A stretch of 64,000 nt of DNA from Flectobacillus sp049240685 (GCF_049240685.1 NZ_JBMLSD010000259.1:6033-70032); one strand, 5' to 3'. Counted from the stretch's first letter, positions 44,477 through 53,996 are shown. Notes: generated by a model not told the origin, from the sequence alone. Numbers and translations are program-made.

Positions 44477-47400
44477 ATGTTAAATTTTGGTAAAACATAT
44501 CTTCATTTTTTACATATCCTTTTCGGACAGCTCCTCATTTGGATTGTTTGCAATAATGGTATGGGGCAAACGACAAGTAATCCAGACTATATTGCCGTAA
44601 AAAACCTTTGTTTGTCCGAATGTTCTGACTCAACTGCTGCCACTCAGTTTCGTGACTTGCACACCTCCAAAGCAACAAGTGTTTCTTGGAACTTTGGTGA
44701 CCCAACCAGTGGAAACAAAAATACCTCTACTCGACTAAACCCTGCTCATTTATACAACACACCTGGCACTTATACAGTCACGCTTACTCGAAACGAGGCG
44801 TCAGGCCCGGCTGTGTACACCAAGGTTATCACGATTAATCAGCCTCCTCGACCATTTTATTTAGGAAATGATCCTTCTCAGCAAGATACCACCATTTGTA
44901 AAGGAGATAAACTCAAGCTTGACCCCTACCGAACAGGTGGTGCCGAACCTCAGTTTAAATACCTGTGGTTTCCAAAAGGCGATACGACACAAACAATTTT
45001 AGCAGACTCTACAACTTGTTATTCAGTACAAGTAACAGATACCTTGACGGGGTGTTCTGCCGAAAATAAACTTAATGTCAAACTTTGTGTACCTCCTCCT
45101 CCGCAACCTCCCAAGGAATATTGGTATTTTGGACAAGGGGCTGGTATTCTGTTTCAAAATGGAGAACCAACCGCCGATGACAATGGAAAAACAGATTCAA
45201 TGGAGGGTGTAGCCGGAATAACAGATCCGAAAGGAAACACCATCTTTTACTCTGATGGTAAAAACGTGTACCGAACCGATGGCACATTAATGCCTTCTGT
45301 ATCTTCGAGTATTCCTTTGGCTGGTAGCTCTTCGGCTACACAAGGGGTCGTGATTGTACCTGTACCTTCGTGTAAAGGCTGTCAATCCACCTACTATGTA
45401 TTTACAACAACCGATGTAAATGGGAATAAACAGCTTACCTACTCTATTGTAGATATGCGCAGAGATGGAGGTTTGGGCAAAGTTATTGAGAAAAATATTC
45501 CTTTAGATACCAACAGTACCACCGAAAGTATCGCCTCTGTATATGTACCCAAAGATTCTACATATTGGGTAGTAAGCCACGACTACGGAGATAGTACCTA
45601 CCGTATGTATCGTGTAACGAAAAATGGGGTTTCTATTTCTAAAACTATTAGTATTGGTGCCAAAATAGACTCGGTTGGCAAAGCGCAGGGATATTTAAAG
45701 TTTTCGCAAGATGGTACCAAAATGGCGTATGTAGTACCTGGACCAGATCGAAATTATGTAGAAATATACGATTTTGCAGATTCAACGGGGGAGATTTCCA
45801 ATAAAAAAGTCATCGATTTGGGCAAAGCACCTCCAACATTGTACGGAGCTGAGTTTTCGCCAGATGGAAATAGTTTGTATACAAGTCTAACCGCAGGAGT
45901 AACAACGCTTCCTCCTGCCGATCCATCCATCAAGTCTCAGCTATTACAGTTTGACTTGACATCTAAAGACTCTGCAACAATTAGCTTATCTCGAAAACTA
46001 ATTGACAGTACGGCCACCCAGAATTTTGGCGCATTAAAAATTGGCCCCGACGGCAAAATTTATATGGCTGTTCAGGGTAGTACTCACTTGGCCGTAATTG
46101 GACAACCTAATATCATTTTACAAACAGGTAGCAAAGTTGATACTTTAGAATACAATCGGCGTGGGTTTGACTTGGCAGGCAAACTGAGTCAATTAGGCTT
46201 ACCGAATAATACTACTGTAAATCCAGACCAAGATCAACAGTCGGGTATCTCAGTAGGTGATACCTGTTTGGGTTCGCCTACTCAGTTTCAGGCTAATCAT
46301 CTTTGTGGAGAAAAACTAAAAAATACCAAAACTCTCTGGAAGGTTTACAAAGGTCCAGCACCACAACAAGGTCAACCAGAAACCTCCTCACCTGTTGCAA
46401 CTCTTGGTGGAACAGGATCTGACCGAGATTTGCAGGTAAGTACCACCTTATCTGAGCCTGGGCTATATCATGTTACTGTTACGATGGCCAATCGTTGTAA
46501 ATCTGATACAACTTTACCTGCGCAAGAGTTTACCATAAAACCAATGCCTAATCCTGATTTGGGCAACGATATTCAGCTATGTGAGGCAAGCACAACCTTA
46601 GACTCAAAAAATACAGTACCTAATAGTCGCTACTTCTGGATAAAAGATGGAGGTCTTCTCTCTGATACGCTTTCGACCTTGAACGTTACACAATCTGGTA
46701 CCTACAAGGTACTTGTTGAAAGTAATGGTTGTATCAAAGAAGATGAGGTAAAAGTAGTTTTGGCTCAATCTCCTCCATTTGCATTGACAGATACTACAAT
46801 CTGCCAGAATAGCTCGATAGTATTAAACGCAGCTATACCGAGTCTTAATAACTCCACAACCTATTTATGGAGTACAGGAGCAAGAACCCCATCCATAACG
46901 GTTTCGACTACAGGGCTGTATAAGGTTACGGCTACCACTTTGGTAGGTACCGTTCCCTGTGTAGTGAGTGATGAAATACAAGTGACGGCTCGTCCAAAAG
47001 CAACGTTTACTGCTAGAACAACCAATCCGACAGCCTGTAATGCGCAAGATGGAGCCATTAGCTTAGTCAACTTTTCGCCACTAGATACTTACAATTTTAT
47101 CTGGAAGAAAAACGGTACCACCATCCCTAGTTTAAGAGGTAGTAGTATATCCGCACTAGGCGCAGGGATTTACCAAGTCAGCATTAGCAGTCCTAATACT
47201 TGTTATCAAACAGCTGATTATAACCTACAACCTACCAGATTACCTAATGCTATAATTACCACACAATCAAGTCCTGTAACATGCTTGACCGATGGTAGTA
47301 TAACCATTAATTTAGGAGCTACAAACCAATTTATTCCTGCAAAATATGTCCTTTTACAAAAGGTAAATGATGTATTTAGTCAGATAGGTACTGGTGATAT

Positions 47401-48703
47401 GAGTGGTATTTTTATAAAAGATAAAACCTATCAAATAGCGAATCTGGGAGTTGGAACCTACCAAATTGTCCTCGAAACGGTAGAGGGATGTCAGTATACG
47501 ACTTCTCCTATTACCCTTTTGAAAGTAGCAAGTACCCAATTAAACATTGAACCTCCCGTCATAAAATGTGAAGGAGAAACAGTTACTTTAACCCTAAATC
47601 AAACGCCAACAGGAACAGTGCTTTGGAGCACAGGAGCAACCACTCCTACTATCAACGTTCAATATGCTGGTACATACAGTGTAACGGTTACATCGTTGGA
47701 TGGGAAATGTAATAATTCAGCTCGTACAACTGTTACTTTTAGGGCAAGCCCAAGAGTAAGTGTTGTAGGACCATCTTTCTTATGTATAGGAGCTACCCCT
47801 GTACAACTACGTGCCACGCCTGCGGGAGGTACATGGAGTGGCTCGAGCACAATCAGCGCAACAGGTTTGTATACACCTGCAACTTTTATAAAAACAGAAA
47901 CTATTAGCTATAGCTATACCCAAAATGGTTGTACAGGAAAAGGAAGTACAAATATTTCGACCGTGGCTAAGCCTTATGTAGATTTGGGCGAAGATGTTGT
48001 TTTTTGTAAAAACTCATCCGTCATCATTGGTATTCCAACAGACCCTAACTGGACTTTTAGATGGAATACTGGTGAAAGTACGCCGCAAATCTCCCCAACC
48101 AGATCTGGCAATTATACCTTATTGGTTTCAAATGGTGCTTGTAATGCCAACGATGATATCAATGTAAATATCCTCCCTATCCCTTTTAGTAGCCTCAAAT
48201 CGGAGGTTCCATTATGTCTAGCAGATGGAAATGAACTAGAGCTAGATCCAGGGAATGCAGGAAACACATGGAGATATGAATGGACACCTACTGGCGAGAC
48301 TTCCCAAAAAATCAAAGTTTCTTCAGTGGGTAATTATACCGTTCAGATAACAAACCAAGAAGGTTGTAGTATCAAAGCAAGTACTTGGGTGTATGACTTA
48401 TGTGTGCCAGATATTATTGTTCCCAATATCTTTACCCCAAATAATGACGGATATAATAATACTTTCAAAATTTTTCCTAGACATATTTTAAAAGAAGGTT
48501 TTTCGCTAAAAATCTACAACCGTTGGGGCGAATTGGTATTTGTATCGTATGATTGGGAGGATGAATGGGATGGTAAATTTAGAGGTGTTTTGGCACCACC
48601 TAATAGCTATGCTTGGGAGATAACCTATCGCCCCGAATATCCTGAGCCAAACGTAGGCACTCCACTACAAGTAAAACGTGGTGCAGTAACAGTGGCGTGG
48701 TAG
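44477..48703 (+). CDS. Giant secreted protein with PKD/Ig-like repeats and a type B T9SS sorting domain
   Basis: A 1408-residue surface or secreted protein. Signal peptide at about residues 1-30, a PKD domain near 60-125 (SVSWNFGDPTSG, GTYTVTLTRNEASG), a beta-propeller-like region at about 215-590 (YFGQGAGILFQNGEPTADD, LKFSQDGTKMAYVV, AEFSPDGNSLYTS), many Ig-like repeats with the LWSTGATTPTINV pattern, and a gliding-motility type C-terminal domain from about 1314: VPNIFTPNNDGYNNTFKIFP and IYNRWGELVF. That domain directs type IX export. The divergent PorP/SprF gene is the expected partner. Similar domain order occurs in SprB-like adhesins; adhesion is inference. Confidence 0.88.
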   Translation: MLNFGKTYLHFLHILFGQLLIWIVCNNGMGQTTSNPDYIAVKNLCLSECSDSTAATQFRDLHTSKATSVSWNFGDPTSGNKNTSTRLNPAHLYNTPGTYTVTLTRNEASGPAVYTKVITINQPPRPFYLGNDPSQQDTTICKGDKLKLDPYRTGGAEPQFKYLWFPKGDTTQTILADSTTCYSVQVTDTLTGCSAENKLNVKLCVPPPPQPPKEYWYFGQGAGILFQNGEPTADDNGKTDSMEGVAGITDPKGNTIFYSDGKNVYRTDGTLMPSVSSSIPLAGSSSATQGVVIVPVPSCKGCQSTYYVFTTTDVNGNKQLTYSIVDMRRDGGLGKVIEKNIPLDTNSTTESIASVYVPKDSTYWVVSHDYGDSTYRMYRVTKNGVSISKTISIGAKIDSVGKAQGYLKFSQDGTKMAYVVPGPDRNYVEIYDFADSTGEISNKKVIDLGKAPPTLYGAEFSPDGNSLYTSLTAGVTTLPPADPSIKSQLLQFDLTSKDSATISLSRKLIDSTATQNFGALKIGPDGKIYMAVQGSTHLAVIGQPNIILQTGSKVDTLEYNRRGFDLAGKLSQLGLPNNTTVNPDQDQQSGISVGDTCLGSPTQFQANHLCGEKLKNTKTLWKVYKGPAPQQGQPETSSPVATLGGTGSDRDLQVSTTLSEPGLYHVTVTMANRCKSDTTLPAQEFTIKPMPNPDLGNDIQLCEASTTLDSKNTVPNSRYFWIKDGGLLSDTLSTLNVTQSGTYKVLVESNGCIKEDEVKVVLAQSPPFALTDTTICQNSSIVLNAAIPSLNNSTTYLWSTGARTPSITVSTTGLYKVTATTLVGTVPCVVSDEIQVTARPKATFTARTTNPTACNAQDGAISLVNFSPLDTYNFIWKKNGTTIPSLRGSSISALGAGIYQVSISSPNTCYQTADYNLQPTRLPNAIITTQSSPVTCLTDGSITINLGATNQFIPAKYVLLQKVNDVFSQIGTGDMSGIFIKDKTYQIANLGVGTYQIVLETVEGCQYTTSPITLLKVASTQLNIEPPVIKCEGETVTLTLNQTPTGTVLWSTGATTPTINVQYAGTYSVTVTSLDGKCNNSARTTVTFRASPRVSVVGPSFLCIGATPVQLRATPAGGTWSGSSTISATGLYTPATFIKTETISYSYTQNGCTGKGSTNISTVAKPYVDLGEDVVFCKNSSVIIGIPTDPNWTFRWNTGESTPQISPTRSGNYTLLVSNGACNANDDINVNILPIPFSSLKSEVPLCLADGNELELDPGNAGNTWRYEWTPTGETSQKIKVSSVGNYTVQITNQEGCSIKASTWVYDLCVPDIIVPNIFTPNNDGYNNTFKIFPRHILKEGFSLKIYNRWGELVFVSYDWEDEWDGKFRGVLAPPNSYAWEITYRPEYPEPNVGTPLQVKRGAVTVAW

Positions 48704-48762
48704 CAATGAGTGAATTAGTGAATTGTGAATGAGGGATTATTTACATGTCCAGCATTTTATCA

Positions 48763-48804
48763 TCAAAAAAGCGGTCGAAAAACAATTTTCGACCGCTTTT
48801 TTGA
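48763..48804. terminator. Bidirectional terminator between the type B protein gene and trpA
   Basis: Arms TCAAAAAAGCGGTCGAAAA and its complement around ACAA. The stem sequence GCGGTCGAAAA recurs almost unchanged at 53931. Confidence 0.93.
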
Positions 48805-48872
48805 TAGATATCTGATTTTTAAGTTACTGAATTAGGGAGCAATCACTCATTCACAACTCACTCATTCATAAC

Positions 48873-49649
48873 TTATTCTCCTTTTACTGATTTTACAAAA
48901 GCACTAATATCAGCTGATAAATCTTTTGCTTCTGTCACAACTTTGATAAATGCACTACCAATAATTGCACCTGCTGCGTGCGATGATGCTTTTGTGAATG
49001 TAGCGTTATCCGAAATACCAAAGCCAATCAAACGAGGATTTTTCAAGTTCATGGCATTGATACGACTGAAGTAAGCCTCTTGCTCATCAGAAATACCCGA
49101 TTTTGCTCCTGTAATACTTGCCGAAGATACCATATAGATAAAGCCTTCAGAAATAGCATCGATATGACTAATACGGCTTTCTGAAGTTTGTGGCGTAATT
49201 AAGAAGATATTTAAAATGCCATATTTCTCAAAAATTGCTTTATAATCCTCTTCATACACGTCGGCAGGAAGATCTGGCAAAATCAAACCATCCACTCCTA
49301 CTTCTTGGCATTTTTTACAAAACTCCTCAATCCCAAACTGCAATACTGGATTGATATAACCCATCAGCAAAATTGGTACTTTGATAGCTGGACGAATGCC
49401 AGCAAGTTGTTCAAACAACAACTTTACACTCATTCCATTATCCAAAGCTACTTGATTGGCATGTTGAATTGTCTCACCATCCGCAACTGGGTCTGAGTAA
49501 GGCATTCCGATTTCTACTAAATCAGCACCGCTCTCGTCCAAAGCCTTCAAGATGATTGTTGTATCGTTGAGTTGTGGATAACCCGCTGTAAAATAAATAT
49601 TGAGTACGTTATTTTTCTTTTGTTCAAAAAGCTGAGTAATACGATTCAT
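48873..49649 (-). CDS. trpA: Tryptophan synthase alpha chain
   Basis: Cleaves indole-3-glycerol phosphate to indole, which is channelled to TrpB. The 258-residue TIM barrel has the signature LVEIGMPYSDPVADGETIQHAN (catalytic Glu and Asp region), PILLMGYINPVLQFG, GLILPDLPADVYEEDYK and GFGISDNATF. The ATG at 49649 is chosen; the frame extends 10 codons upstream. It is separated from trpB by ten kilobases and transcribed in the opposite direction, with no trp leader of its own visible, so it probably escapes the attenuator. Confidence 0.97.
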   Translation of the reverse strand: MNRITQLFEQKKNNVLNIYFTAGYPQLNDTTIILKALDESGADLVEIGMPYSDPVADGETIQHANQVALDNGMSVKLLFEQLAGIRPAIKVPILLMGYINPVLQFGIEEFCKKCQEVGVDGLILPDLPADVYEEDYKAIFEKYGILNIFLITPQTSESRISHIDAISEGFIYMVSSASITGAKSGISDEQEAYFSRINAMNLKNPRLIGFGISDNATFTKASSHAAGAIIGSAFIKVVTEAKDLSADISAFVKSVKGE

Positions 49650-49718
49650 GATTGTATAAAAGTTCAATAAGTACAGCAAGCGAACGTTCTGTTCATCTTC
49701 CCAAACTGTACCATAATT

Positions 49719-51080
49719 TTACGAAAGTATTTGACTAGATAATTCTTTGAAATCCAGACCATCAAAGGTCCCCGACGACATCATCAGTAAGTTTGAGCCG
49801 CGCCATCGCTTGCTCAAAAGGAAGGTCTTCAGAGACTGGTTATCAGTAAATACTTCGAGATTGCTGTTCGCAAAATTTGCTTTAACTTCTTCTACACTAA
49901 GCGCTGGCATCTTTTTGTGTTCAAGGGTTTTAGGACTGAAATATACAACTGCGGTATCAGCTCCGTCCAACTTGTGAGCATACTCTTTCAAGAAGTTTTT
50001 GTTCAAACTACTAAAAGTGTGTAACTCCAAGCAAGCTACCAAATGACGGTTGGGATACTGTCCTTTGAGCGCTTTGGTTGTCGCCTCCACCTTAGATGGT
50101 GCATGAGCAAAATCACGATAAAACACCGTTTCATCGTTTTGTCCTACTAGCTCTAAGCGCTTGGCAGCTCCTTTAAACGAAGCAATTGCTTCATAAAACT
50201 GCTCATCTTCGATACCAATCTGGCTTAGTATCAAGCGTGCGCCATTAAGATTTTTGAGATTATGCTCTCCAAAAACCTCGATTGCTAGTTCTTTTTTATC
50301 AGGTAATTGTAAAAAAGTCTTTCCATTTCTCACCACCGCAGGGTGAGCTTTGTAGGCATATTTCTGAATATCAGCATATTCTTTTTGACCCAGTGTATTT
50401 ACCAACGAATCTGTTTCGTCATAAATCAAGCTACCAGATTTTGGTAAATCTTGCGCCAAGAGTTCAAACTGATGCACATAGTCCTCAAATTGAGGATATA
50501 CATTGATATGATCCCAAGCAATTCCCGAAATCAAAGCTACGTGCGGGTGGTAGTGCAAAAATTTTGGACGGCGATCAATAGGTGACGATAGGTATTCGTC
50601 GCCTTCAATCACAATCACAGGAGCATCCGAAAGTTTGGCCATAGTCTCAAAGCCTTCGATACGAGCACCTACCAAATAATCAAATTTGCGATTGTGGTAT
50701 TTCAACACATGTAAAACCATTGACGTAATCGTAGTTTTACCATGGCTACCAGCAATCACCACTCTTTGCTTATTTTGGCTATTTTGATAAATAAATTCAG
50801 GATATGAGTAAATTTTCACCCCCAATTCTTGGGCTTTCAACAACTCAGGATTGTCTACTCTGGCATGCATCCCCAAAATTACACAATCCAAATCTTCTGA
50901 AATCTTCTCAGGGAACCAACCAATTTCGACTGGTAATAAGCCACAAGCTGCCAATAAGCTACGTGAAGGCTCATATATTTCATCGTCCGAACCAGTAACT
51001 AAATAACCATTATTATGCAGATCGATAGCTAAATTGTGCATCGCTGCCCCCCCAATAGCAATAAAGTGAACTTTTTTCAT
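49719..51080 (-). CDS. mpl: Mur-ligase family peptidoglycan recycling enzyme (Mpl-like)
   Basis: A 453-residue ATP-dependent ligase. The N-terminal Rossmann-like motif IAIGGAAMHNLAIDLHNNGY resembles MurC/Mpl, the ATP site is AGSHGKTTITSMV near residue 110, and the central domain has VIEGDEYLSSPIDRRPKFLHY followed by AWDHINVYP, with FYRDFAHAPSKVEATTKAL in the C-domain. Mpl joins the recycled tripeptide to UDP-MurNAc; Bacteroidota carry this type. MurC itself is an alternative, but the Gly-Ala-Ala-Met-His start and DEYLSSP stretch favour Mpl. It is upstream of trpA on the same strand. Confidence 0.85.
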   Translation of the reverse strand: MKKVHFIAIGGAAMHNLAIDLHNNGYLVTGSDDEIYEPSRSLLAACGLLPVEIGWFPEKISEDLDCVILGMHARVDNPELLKAQELGVKIYSYPEFIYQNSQNKQRVVIAGSHGKTTITSMVLHVLKYHNRKFDYLVGARIEGFETMAKLSDAPVIVIEGDEYLSSPIDRRPKFLHYHPHVALISGIAWDHINVYPQFEDYVHQFELLAQDLPKSGSLIYDETDSLVNTLGQKEYADIQKYAYKAHPAVVRNGKTFLQLPDKKELAIEVFGEHNLKNLNGARLILSQIGIEDEQFYEAIASFKGAAKRLELVGQNDETVFYRDFAHAPSKVEATTKALKGQYPNRHLVACLELHTFSSLNKNFLKEYAHKLDGADTAVVYFSPKTLEHKKMPALSVEEVKANFANSNLEVFTDNQSLKTFLLSKRWRGSNLLMMSSGTFDGLDFKELSSQILS

Positions 51081-51477
51081 AAAATTTTAACTCGAACTTT
51101 CCAGTTCAAAACATTGTTCGTTAAAAAGATTGTGGTTTTGGATTTGCTATGACTTTTCCAAGAAACTAACTAACTGATAATGAATCATTTTCAAGAAAAT
51201 CCATGGATTACTCACTTGAATTATTTATCGATACAACTCTTTGATAATCAAATAATTTGACAGAATGATTTTATCAAATTGTGAAATAAAAATAAATCCA
51301 AATTAGATTCTTGCAAAGGTCATACTTTTATTGCACTTTTGCACGTTTTTTATGAGTAAACTCCGCAAGTCGATTTTCGTTAGTAAAATTTCTTGCGGTT
51401 TTCGTTTCTTAAGACGAATACTCACAAACTTAAATAATTTCGAACATAAAAACTCGCTTTATGCTTTTCGCAGTAGG
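51081..51477. other. Divergent region with the arginine decarboxylase promoter and leader
   Basis: 397 bp. A promoter-like pair is present: TTG at 51311-51313, then CACTTTTG at 51334-51341 with 20 bp between. The leader holds a hairpin CCGCAAG (51363-51369)/CTTGCGG (51393-51399) followed by TTTTCGTTT. The frame of the decarboxylase is open through this leader from 51331. Confidence 0.5.
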
Positions 51478-52959
51478 ATGAAAAATTACATTGACCTCAT
51501 TGACCAGACGATTGAGTTTCCAACTCTTGAGTTCAACATTGACGAAAACAACGAATTAATGTTCAACAACGTACCGTTGATGGACATCATAAAACAATAC
51601 GGAACTCCGCTAAAAATCACGTATTTACCCAAAATTGGTGAGCATATCGAAAACGCCAAGCGCATGTTTAAGAATGCTATCAAAAAGTACAATTACAAGG
51701 GAAATTATACGTATTGTTACTGTACAAAGTCTTCGCATTTTAGATTTGTGGTCGAAGAGGTTCTGAGTCATAATGTTCACCTCGAAACATCCTCTTCTTA
51801 CGATATTCCTATTATTCGCAAGCTATATGATGAAGGTAAGATTTCAAAATCTACCTATATCCTTTGCAATGGCTACAAGTTGCCTTTATATACTCAATAC
51901 ATCAGTGAGCTGATAAATGAGGGCTTTAATTGTATTCCTATTTTGGACAATCTCAAAGAAATTGATTTTTATGATAAATCAGTAACTGCCGAGACGGTCA
52001 ATTTGGGTATCCGCATTGCCACTGATGAAGAGCCAGATTTTGCTTTCTATACTTCGCGTTTGGGGCTTCGCTACTCTGATGTGATGGATTTGTATAAAAA
52101 CAAAATTCAGAACAGCAGCAAATATAAGCTCAAAATGTTGCACTTCTTTATCAATACTGGTATCAAAGATAGTGCTTACTATTGGTCAGAATTGAGCCGC
52201 TTTATTTACAAATATTGTGAAATGAAAAAAATCTGCCCAGATTTAGATTCTATCGACTTGGGTGGTGGCTTGCCGATTCAAACTTCATTGCAATTCAATT
52301 ACGATTACCAAGCAATGATTGACGAAATCGTCGAATCTATTTCATGGATTTGTAATAAAAACAACGTGCCTGTTCCAAATATCTTTACAGAATTTGGTTC
52401 ATATACCGTTGGCGAAAGTGGTGCTGTTTTATACGAAATCATTGACCAAAAACTCCAAAATGACAAGGAATTATGGTACATGATTGATGGTTCGTTTATT
52501 ACTCAATTGCCAGACTCTTGGGGTATGAACCAAAAATATATCATGCTTCCTGTAAACAACTGGGGCTCGCCTTATCAAAAAGTAAACTTAGGTGGTTTGA
52601 CTTGCGACTCGATGGACTTCTATAACACCGAAGCGCATAGTTCAGATTTGTACTTGCCAATTTTTGAAGAAGGTCAAGAGCGTCAATATGTTGGATTTTT
52701 CCATACAGGTGCCTACCAAGAGTCTCTAGGCGGCTATGGAGGTATTCAGCACTGTTTGATTCCTGCACCAAAACACGTATTGGTGGATCGTCTTGAAGAT
52801 GGTACTATTACCACACAGTTGTTTGCCTCAGCGCAAGAAAGTCATGGTATGCTTAATATTTTAGGTTATGGTTCTACCGAAAAAGCAGAAGCACAAGCAA
52901 CTGTACTAAGTCAAGAAGAAGTAAAACACGCTGAAAATCTGTCTCTTATCGAACAATAA
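51478..52959 (+). CDS. Biosynthetic-type arginine decarboxylase (fold type III)
   Basis: PLP enzyme that forms agmatine, a polyamine precursor. The 493-residue product has the alanine-racemase-like barrel: YTYCYCTKSSHFRFVVEE (PLP Lys near residue 84), HLETSSSYDIPII, LDSIDLGGGLPIQTS (about 257-271) and FTEFGSYTVGESGA. The start at the ATG at 51478 (MKNYIDLIDQTIEFPTLEF) fits relatives; an in-frame ATG at 51352 would add 42 basic residues that do not look like a domain. Substrate assigned from similarity to Bacteroidota arginine decarboxylases. Confidence 0.85.
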   Translation: MKNYIDLIDQTIEFPTLEFNIDENNELMFNNVPLMDIIKQYGTPLKITYLPKIGEHIENAKRMFKNAIKKYNYKGNYTYCYCTKSSHFRFVVEEVLSHNVHLETSSSYDIPIIRKLYDEGKISKSTYILCNGYKLPLYTQYISELINEGFNCIPILDNLKEIDFYDKSVTAETVNLGIRIATDEEPDFAFYTSRLGLRYSDVMDLYKNKIQNSSKYKLKMLHFFINTGIKDSAYYWSELSRFIYKYCEMKKICPDLDSIDLGGGLPIQTSLQFNYDYQAMIDEIVESISWICNKNNVPVPNIFTEFGSYTVGESGAVLYEIIDQKLQNDKELWYMIDGSFITQLPDSWGMNQKYIMLPVNNWGSPYQKVNLGGLTCDSMDFYNTEAHSSDLYLPIFEEGQERQYVGFFHTGAYQESLGGYGGIQHCLIPAPKHVLVDRLEDGTITTQLFASAQESHGMLNILGYGSTEKAEAQATVLSQEEVKHAENLSLIEQ

Positions 52960-53077
52960 TTTTGTGGATATTAGAGTTTAAGCTTGAGAGATATTTGTAT
53001 TTTTGTAGTTATATGACTTTTATAGTTTTATCTGTATAAAATACATCATTGGTATCAACTTTATAAAATTATATCTC

Positions 53078-53209
53078 ATGAAAAGAGCTACAGTTATTTT
53101 GGTTTTGTTGGCAGTAGTAGCAATAGCAACCTCTTGTGGTAGAAAAAACAACTGCCCTGCTTACGGTACTACAAGCATCGACAAGCCAGCTTACAAAGGT
53201 CGTAACTAA
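53078..53209 (+). CDS. Tiny lipoprotein (43 residues)
   Basis: MKRATVILVLLAVVAIATSC is a lipoprotein signal ending in the lipidation Cys at residue 20; the mature part is only about 24 residues (GRKNNCPAYG and onward) with one more Cys. A TATTTTTG -7 box lies at 52998-53005, and a terminator follows at 53226-53266, so it is an independent transcript. Small lipoproteins of this form occur in Bacteroidota; the function is unknown. Confidence 0.75.
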   Translation: MKRATVILVLLAVVAIATSCGRKNNCPAYGTTSIDKPAYKGRN

Positions 53210-53225
53210 TCATTGCGGCATTTTC

Positions 53226-53266
53226 AAAACCTCTGTTTCTGTTAAAAATAGAAATAGAGGTTTTTT
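53226..53266 (+). terminator. Intrinsic terminator after the tiny lipoprotein gene
   Basis: Imperfect stem ACCTCTGTTTCT with AGAAATAGAGGT (one G-T and one mismatch) followed by a run of T. Confidence 0.85.
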
Positions 53267-53374
53267 CATTATTGACTCAGCTGAACTACACATTCATTTG
53301 CCGACTAGCTTCGCCTTCAACACTAATAGTAAAAAATACTTACGTTAGGGAACAAAATATCATCAGATAGATGT

Positions 53375-53404
53375 TTGCAATATTGTTGCATTGTATTAAT
53401 TTTG
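53375..53404 (+). promoter_or_regulatory. Promoter of the MerC-family gene
   Basis: TTG (53375-53377) and TAATTTTG (53397-53404) with 19 bp between them: an exact Bacteroidota consensus promoter, the clearest in the window. The ATG is 17 bp after the -7 box. Confidence 0.78.
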
Positions 53405-53420
53405 CAACAGTATTACAATT

Positions 53421-53807
53421 ATGCATCACTCTCATTCACATAACGAAACACCCATCGAGAAAGTAGGATTCTATCTTTCGGTCATCTGTGCGATTCATTG
53501 CATTGCTACTCCTGTAGTAATGACAGTTTTGCCTTATTTGGGAAGTAGTCTTTTTCATAATCATTCTTGGGAAATTTGGTTTATTGGAGCAAGTGTTGCT
53601 TTGGCTGGCACATTATTAATTGCGGACTATCGCAAGCATCATTCTATTGTACCTTTGACCTTATTGCTTGGAAGTTTAGCCGTAAAAGGTATCGAACTCT
53701 TATGGACCGGCGAACAGTATGAATTTTTGACAGGATTCGTTGGTGCGATTTTGATTGCTTCTGCTTATTATTTCAATTGGAAAGCAAAGGCAAGTTGTTC
53801 GTGTTAG
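53421..53807 (+). CDS. MerC-family membrane protein
   Basis: A 128-residue inner-membrane protein with four hydrophobic segments. The His-rich N-terminus MHHSHSHNE and the CAIHCIATPVVMTVLPYLG segment (paired Cys in TM1) are typical of the MerC family, with a final CSC at the C-terminus. MerC proteins take up mercury in mer operons, but Bacteroidota homologues are often single genes near metal regulators, so a general divalent-metal role is likelier here. No merR or merA is present. Confidence 0.85.
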   Translation: MHHSHSHNETPIEKVGFYLSVICAIHCIATPVVMTVLPYLGSSLFHNHSWEIWFIGASVALAGTLLIADYRKHHSIVPLTLLLGSLAVKGIELLWTGEQYEFLTGFVGAILIASAYYFNWKAKASCSC

Positions 53808-53873
53808 AAGTTAGGTAAGTGAGTTTTGATTGAGCCAATGAGTGATTATATTAAGAGATATATTCTCGTAGTA

Positions 53874-53893
53874 GAGACGCAATGATTGCGTCT
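53874..53893. repeat. Short palindrome, GAGACGCAAT family, copy 3
   Basis: GAGACGCAAT and ATTGCGTCT with one central base, in the same position relative to the terminator as copy 1 at 1803. Confidence 0.88.
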
Positions 53894-53923
53894 TATGCTG
53901 AGTAAAAATCTAGTAAAATAGCA

Positions 53924-53964
53924 TTAAAAAAGCGGTCGGAAAATTATTTTCGACCGCTTTTTTA
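53924..53964. terminator. Bidirectional terminator between the MerC gene and a lipoprotein gene
   Basis: AAAAAAGCGGTCGGAAAAT with ATTTTCGACCGCTTTTTT, one bulged base, same family as 48763. Confidence 0.9.
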
Positions 53965-53996
53965 TTACACTCAATTAGGGATAAAGCATCAATTAC

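Noticed and set aside
51331..51477. N-terminal extension of arginine decarboxylase from 51331 or 51352
   Set aside because: The extra residues are basic and not conserved in style, and they overlap the promoter and hairpin; kept only as a regulatory curiosity.
53421..53807. Mercury resistance operon
   Set aside because: Only a MerC-family gene is present, with no merR, merT, merP or merA nearby.
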